64,000 nucleotides of DNA from Allobosea sp. OK403 (lineage in GTDB: Bacteria; Pseudomonadota; Alphaproteobacteria; Rhizobiales; Beijerinckiaceae), in assembly GCF_900113835.1 (NCBI RefSeq), contig NZ_FOQV01000009.1, forward strand, positions 181,124 to 245,123, written 5' to 3'. Each line of letters begins with the position of its first letter. The stretch's first letter is position 1. Below, in pieces: positions 59,924 through 64,000 of this stretch. Below the pieces are notes generated by a model. That model ran no database searches and was not told the origin of the DNA. It worked only from the letters and a program-made list of their open reading frames with translations. The position numbers and the translations under genes are program-made.

Positions 59924-60643
59924 ATGGTTGTCGTCCCCAAAGCAGAGTCTCGTTGGAGCGTCTCCCAGGTCTATGACGACTTGAGCGGCCGCATTCTCAA
60001 GGGCGAGTTCCGGCCGGGGGAGGCGCTCTCCGAGATCAAGATGGCGGCGCATTACGGCCTGAGCCGGACACCGATCCGCCAGGCCTTTCACCGCCTCTCC
60101 GTCGAGGGGCTGCTTTCCATCGTTCCCCAGGTCGGCAGCTTCGTCGCCCCGATTCAGCTCTCTGCTGTCCGCGATGCGCAATTCGTGCGTCAGACGGTGG
60201 AATGCCGCGCAGTCCGCAGCGCCGCGCTCGCGACGGGGGACGAGAAGGAGCGTGTGCTGAACGGTCTGTTGAAGGAGCAGGCCGGGATCATCAGCCGCCA
60301 CGACCATTACGGATTCTTCAGTTCCGACGAGGATCTGCATCGGGCGCTCATGCTGATCGCCGGGCATCCGCATGTCTGGGACTTCATTCTCTCGATGAAG
60401 ACCCAGCTCGATCGCCTGCGCTATCTGTCGCTGGAAAGCCAGGACTGGCTCGAAATGATCTTCCACCAGCATGAGCAACTGGTGAAGTGCGTACTGGCAC
60501 ATGACGCCGATGGAGCGGTGGCCTTGATGGAAACCCATCTCCACAGCGCATCGCTTGCGCTGGAGAAGATCGCCGTCGATCACGCCGAATTCTTTGAGGA
60601 TTCACCTCCTCCCCCGGGCGGTACGCCGCCCAAGTCCTTTTGA
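59924..60643 (+). CDS. GntR-family transcriptional regulator, FCD (FadR) subgroup
   Basis: This is a 239-residue repressor. The winged helix (about 8-75) reads GEFRPGEALSEIKMAAHYGLSRTPIRQAFHRLSVEGLLSIVPQVGSFVAPI. The all-helical FCD effector domain follows, with metal-binding-like His residues (EDLHRALMLIAGHPHVW and METHLHSASLAL). It lies 6 bases after the ATPase and 28 before uxuA, inside the operon. UxuR and ExuR belong to this class and sense hexuronates. It probably controls the promoter at 55778. Confidence 0.9.
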   Translation: MVVVPKAESRWSVSQVYDDLSGRILKGEFRPGEALSEIKMAAHYGLSRTPIRQAFHRLSVEGLLSIVPQVGSFVAPIQLSAVRDAQFVRQTVECRAVRSAALATGDEKERVLNGLLKEQAGIISRHDHYGFFSSDEDLHRALMLIAGHPHVWDFILSMKTQLDRLRYLSLESQDWLEMIFHQHEQLVKCVLAHDADGAVALMETHLHSASLALEKIAVDHAEFFEDSPPPPGGTPPKSF

Positions 60644-60671
60644 ACGTGCCAGCCGGAGAAAGCGCGAGACC

Positions 60672-61868
60672 ATGGAACAGACCTGGCGGTGGTGGGGACC
60701 CAATGACATCATCCCCCTCGATCACATCCGGCAGACCGGTGCGACCGGCCTCGTGACGGCCCTGCATGAGGTTCCGGCCGGCGAGGTCTGGACACGCGAG
60801 CAGATCCGCGCCCGTTTTGACGCCATCGCCGCCAACCCGGCGCTCGGCCTGCGCTGGAGCGTCGTCGAAAGCCTCTGGATCCATGAGCGGATCAAGCTGG
60901 CGGAAGGCGATGTCGAGCCGCTCTACGAGAATTTCCGCCAATCGATGGTCAATCTCGCCGAGGCCGGCGTCCACATCATCTGCTACAACTTCATGCCCGT
61001 GCTCGACTGGGCTCGGACCGTGTTGCGGCACAGGCTGCCGAGCGGCGCCATGGCCCTGCGCTTCAACGCGCATGAGTTCGCAGCCTTCGACTGCTTCATG
61101 CTGCGGCGCGAGGGTGCGGAGGCTGATTTCTCTGAAGAGGTTCTGGCGCGCGCCAAGGCCTGGTTCGACGCCTCGACGCAAGCTGACCGCGACCGCCTGC
61201 TTTCGACCATCATGGCAGGGTTGCCGGGCGCCTTCGACCGCTATGACATCGAGGGGCTGCGCGGCATGCTCAAGCGCTATCACGGCGTGGACCGCGAGCA
61301 GCTCCGAGACAATCTCATCCGCTTCCTGAAGGCGATCATTCCCACTGCGGAGAAGGTCGGCATTCGCATGGCGATCCATCCGGATGACCCGCCGCGTTCT
61401 CTACTGGGCCTTCCCCGGATCGCCGGCTCGATGGAGGATTTCGAGGCAATCCTCACGGCCGTCGACAGTCCTTCCAACGGCTTGACCTTCTGCACCGGTT
61501 CCCTCGGTGCAAATCCGAAGAACGATCCGACTGCGATCGCCGAGCGCTTCGCCGATCGAATCCACTTCGCCCACCTGCGCAACGTCGCCAACGATCCCGA
61601 CGGCTCCTTCATGGAAGCCGATCATCTCGGTGGCGATACCAACATGGTCGCGGTCGTTCGTGTCCTGCTTCGCGAGCAGGCCAGGCGCAAGGCCGCCGGG
61701 CGGGCCGACTGGCGCATCCCGTTCCGCTCCGACCACGGGCACGAACTGCTCGACGACATCGGCAAGCCTACCTTTCCCGGTTATCCGGCGATCGGCCGCC
61801 TGCGTGGCCTGGCCGAGCTGCGCGGCGTGATGACGGCGCTGGCCGACGAGCATGGGTGGCCGCTGTGA
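60672..61868 (+). CDS. uxuA: mannonate dehydratase
   Basis: This 398-residue TIM-barrel enzyme converts D-mannonate to 2-keto-3-deoxy-D-gluconate in hexuronate catabolism. The N-terminus TWRWWGPNDIIPLDHIRQTGATGLVTALHEVP is diagnostic, with YNFMPVLDWART, MAIHPDDPPRSLLGLPRI, LTFCTGSLGANP and FRSDHGHEL carrying metal-binding His and Asp residues. Length is close to the E. coli enzyme (394). The start at 60672 matches other UxuA proteins. It overlaps the SDR gene by 4 bases. KDG would be used by kinase and aldolase encoded elsewhere. Confidence 0.95.
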   Translation: MEQTWRWWGPNDIIPLDHIRQTGATGLVTALHEVPAGEVWTREQIRARFDAIAANPALGLRWSVVESLWIHERIKLAEGDVEPLYENFRQSMVNLAEAGVHIICYNFMPVLDWARTVLRHRLPSGAMALRFNAHEFAAFDCFMLRREGAEADFSEEVLARAKAWFDASTQADRDRLLSTIMAGLPGAFDRYDIEGLRGMLKRYHGVDREQLRDNLIRFLKAIIPTAEKVGIRMAIHPDDPPRSLLGLPRIAGSMEDFEAILTAVDSPSNGLTFCTGSLGANPKNDPTAIAERFADRIHFAHLRNVANDPDGSFMEADHLGGDTNMVAVVRVLLREQARRKAAGRADWRIPFRSDHGHELLDDIGKPTFPGYPAIGRLRGLAELRGVMTALADEHGWPL

Positions 61869-62602
61869 GCGCGACCGGGAAGGTCCTTGTCGGCAAGACC
61901 GCCTGGGTGACGGGTGCCGCCAGTGGCATCGGGGAGGCCACGGCGCTCGCCCTGAGCCGTGCCGGCGCTACGGTCGCGCTGACCGGGCGCCGCGTGGAAC
62001 CGCTGGAGCAGCTCGCCGCCCGGATCGCGGGCGAGGGCGGCGAAGCGATCGTCGCCCCCGCCGACGTGGCCGATGTCGCAGCCATCGAGAGGTCCCTGGC
62101 GCTGCTCGCCGGCCGTTCGCTCGACATATTGGTCAGCAATGCCGGTACCAACATTCCCGACCGTTCCTGGTCCAAGCTGACCGCGGATTCGGTCGACCTG
62201 CTGCTCGACGCCAATCTGCGCGGCGCGCTCCAGCTCTCGCGGGCAGTGCTGCCGATCATGCAGGCGCAGGGTGGCGGCGTGCTCATCCATATCGGCTCGC
62301 TGGCGGCCCATGTCCTGAGCGCTGGGCCCGGCCCGGTCTATACGGCTGCCAAGAGCGGCGTTGTCGCCATGAGCCACGCGATCAATATCGAGCATGGCGT
62401 GCACGGCATCCGCTCCTGCGTGCTCTCGCCAGGCGACACGCTGACACCCTTGATGGATAAGAGGCCGGTCAAGATGAGCGATGAGGTGCGTGCACGGATG
62501 CTTCGCCCCGAGGACATCGCCGGCCTTGTGCTGCACGTCGCGACGCTGCCGCGGCATGTGTGCGTGAACGAGATCATCGTGACGCCAACATCGCTTGTCT
62601 GA
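61865..62602 (+). CDS. short-chain dehydrogenase/reductase in the hexonate operon
   Basis: This is a 245-residue SDR. The cofactor motif is AWVTGAASGIGEATALAL, then SNAGTNIPDRSW and the catalytic YTAAKSGVVAMSHAI with Ser in IGSLAAH. Its place after uxuA suggests it reduces D-fructuronate to mannonate, as other SDR or MDR enzymes do in organisms lacking UxuB, or acts on a related keto acid. GTG at 61865 gives a 4-base overlap with uxuA; a GTG three codons upstream is also possible. Confidence 0.85.
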   Translation: MSATGKVLVGKTAWVTGAASGIGEATALALSRAGATVALTGRRVEPLEQLAARIAGEGGEAIVAPADVADVAAIERSLALLAGRSLDILVSNAGTNIPDRSWSKLTADSVDLLLDANLRGALQLSRAVLPIMQAQGGGVLIHIGSLAAHVLSAGPGPVYTAAKSGVVAMSHAINIEHGVHGIRSCVLSPGDTLTPLMDKRPVKMSDEVRARMLRPEDIAGLVLHVATLPRHVCVNEIIVTPTSLV

Positions 62603-63185
62603 GATCCACTGAGCGCGTAGCGGCCGACATCATAGGCTGCAACGCGCTTGGAAGGTGTGGGCAAATCGATTCAGGGGTATCGAAATTCGACCCGTTGCAT
62701 CGTTGCGGCGGCTTGCGCCTCCGTCTGCGCCTCGTCCCTGATCTCGCGCCAGTTCGCTGCGCTTATAGCCCCGATCGGGCGTCCTGACCGGCCGGCAGCA
62801 CGAGTCTCCTTGCGCAATTCAGCTCGCCCGCCATGGCTGGGGACATCCGCAGCATCGAACGGGCGCGTGCGAAGTCGTGATCCAGCATATGCAGAGCGAG
62901 GCCGAAGACGCGGTTCTCGACCGTCCTGGAAGCCGTTGGTCATCGCCCATTTCCAGGGCGTCATCATCCCTTGTTGCCCTCCCGCCGCTTCGTTCGGACG
63001 TAACACGATCGGATTAGTTCGAACGCTCTAAGGCTTTCACTCGAATAGAATAAAATCAAACCGATACCGCATGTTATTGATTAATGTGTCGGATTGGCCT
63101 CTTTCGAAACCTAGAGCAGGCCATCCCGAAACGCATCTTTTGGGCGCTGGGTGGCCGCTAGACCTCCCGGGCGGGGAGGCACGTC
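62603..63185. other. 583-base gap after the sugar-acid operon
   Basis: I see no reliable gene or clear terminator. A minus-strand frame (62671-63006) includes WKWAMTNGFQDGREPRLRPR but lacks good coding signs. The last 150 bases are A+T-rich (AATAGAATAAAATCAAACCG) and probably contain the promoter of the secreted-protein gene that follows. Confidence 0.45.
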
Positions 63186-64000
63186 ATGCGCTACCTGCAG
63201 AACAAGATCTTTATTGCAGGACTTCTTGCGACTACATCGACCTTTGCTTACGCGCAAACGGCTGAGCCATGGCCGGAGTACCACGAGGGCTTCGCGCTCG
63301 ACGGCAGTCCGACGCCGAGGCCCCACAGCGCTTGCGAACGCAAGCTCATCAGAGACAACTGGCTGTGGGACTGCGATCCGGCGGCGCCCGGCAACCCATT
63401 CCGCCAGAGCGCAATCCCTCCGGCAGCGCCCGGCCCAACCCTGGCAGATGATGCAGGCGGGGTACGATACTACAACGCCGTATCCCCAACCGGCCGCAGA
63501 ACGCGGGCGCCGAGCCGGGAGTGCATCGTCGTACAATACGACCGCGACCTGCTGTGGACATGCCCGCCACTGACAACGGCGTCAATCGGCGCGCCGACGC
63601 CCGCGCCCACGCCTCAGGGCGCCACTGCCGGCAATGTCCAATATTACAGTGCGGTTTCCTCCAATGGCAGGCGCACGCGCGCACCCAATGCCGCGTGCGC
63701 CCTGTTTCAGCAGGGCGACAGTCAATATTGGATATGCCCGCCCTTGACGACGGGAGCTTTGTCCTCGGGCGGCCCGAGCGGCGCCGCAAGCTCTGGAGGC
63801 GGCGGCGCTGGCGACGGTTCTGGAAGCGGCTCCAATAACGGCGCGAGCGGCAATTCCGGCGGCAGCCAGGGCGGCGGCCAGAGCGGCGGCGGCCAGGGCG
63901 GCAGCAGTCAGGGCGGCGGTGGCCAGAGCGGCGGCAGTCAAGGCGGTGGCAGCCAGAGCGGTGGCAGCCAAGGCGGCGGCAGTCAGGGTGGCGGCAGCCA
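63186..64000 (+). CDS. secreted repeat protein with three C-x(12)-C modules and Gly/Ser/Gln tail (partial)
   Basis: The gene runs off the right edge; 271 residues are visible. A signal peptide (RYLQNKIFIAGLLATTSTFAYAQ) is followed by three modules, each with two cysteines exactly 13 positions apart and ending W-x-C: C50/C63, C113/C126 and C171/C184. Modules 2 (91-134) and 3 (149-191) are clear repeats, sharing YY-x-AVS, GRRTRAP and CPPLTT. From about residue 195 the protein becomes a Gly/Ser/Gln repeat (GGSQGGGQSGG units) that reaches the end of the window. I do not recognise the family. Export is clear; a surface or adhesive role is only a guess. Confidence 0.85.
   Translation, partial: MRYLQNKIFIAGLLATTSTFAYAQTAEPWPEYHEGFALDGSPTPRPHSACERKLIRDNWLWDCDPAAPGNPFRQSAIPPAAPGPTLADDAGGVRYYNAVSPTGRRTRAPSRECIVVQYDRDLLWTCPPLTTASIGAPTPAPTPQGATAGNVQYYSAVSSNGRRTRAPNAACALFQQGDSQYWICPPLTTGALSSGGPSGAASSGGGGAGDGSGSGSNNGASGNSGGSQGGGQSGGGQGGSSQGGGGQSGGSQGGGSQSGGSQGGGSQGGGS
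63846..64000 (+). repeat. coding low-complexity tandem repeat (GGC/AGC/CAG codons)
   Basis: Units based on GGCGGCAGCCAGAGC vary mainly at third codon positions and run to the window edge. They encode alternating GGSQ and GGGQ blocks. Length is likely to vary between strains because such arrays slip. Confidence 0.85.

Noticed and set aside
62671..63006. Minus-strand frame in the gap after the sugar-acid operon
   Set aside because: No recognisable domain, no good ribosome site and a random-looking composition.

Overview
The window is high-GC chromosomal DNA of an alphaproteobacterium of the Hyphomicrobiales type. A Bosea- or Methylobacteriaceae-like organism fits best. This rests on the DUF2865 protein, the class II DAHP synthase, CreA, a TctCBA uptake system, a Psd-PssA lipid operon and dense families of short palindromic intergenic repeats. 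The assignment is inference from gene content, not from a marker gene. Most of the window is ordinary core genome, and long antisense open frames caused by high GC were ignored.

Layout. 0-2.1 kb: tripartite tricarboxylate transporter tctC-tctB-tctA (minus; tctA runs off the left edge). 2.4-5.1 kb: O-antigen ligase-like membrane protein coupled to glutathione reductase. 5.2-8.2 kb: two VapBC-like toxin-antitoxin pairs flanking a secreted esterase. 8.5-14.3 kb: DAHP synthase, beta-barrel porin, nadE and a GluRS paralogue. 14.4-22 kb: MHS-family transporter, DUF2865 protein, MarR regulator, CHAD protein, and an orphan TRAP binding protein divergent from an FAH-family hydrolase. 22-31.7 kb: GNAT, creA, a gene broken by a 35-bp tandem duplication, cysS - 40-aa ORF - cimA, an Atm1-type ABC exporter and a 26-aa membrane peptide gene. 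31.9-42.2 kb: P450, DUF559 nuclease-like protein, tam, secreted proteins, psd-pssA, Maf, SDR and yacG.

42.3-55.4 kb is more accessory. tRNA-Phe(GAA) and tRNA-Ser(GCT) sit in it. Around them lie unassigned coiled-coil, membrane and secreted proteins, an L,D-transpeptidase, a lone BrnA-like antitoxin and a small surface-polysaccharide group (SGNH-like protein, Wzx-type flippase, GT8 glycosyltransferase). The sequence from about 51.9 to 54.9 kb is visibly richer in A+T than its neighbours.

55.8-62.6 kb is one compact sugar-acid operon: zinc dehydrogenase, polar-amino-acid-type ABC transporter (binding protein, two permeases, ATPase), FCD-type GntR regulator, mannonate dehydratase uxuA and an SDR. 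It is headed by a perfect palindrome, CTTGTATACAAG, that resembles UxuR/ExuR operators. The unusual point is the pairing of an amino-acid-type importer with hexonate enzymes. The right edge holds the start of an unrecognised secreted protein with three C-x(12)-C modules, each ending W-x-C, and a Gly/Ser/Gln tail.

At least four families of dispersed palindromic elements fill the gaps. Copies of two of them differ by paired changes that preserve the stems, so the folded form seems to be what is kept.
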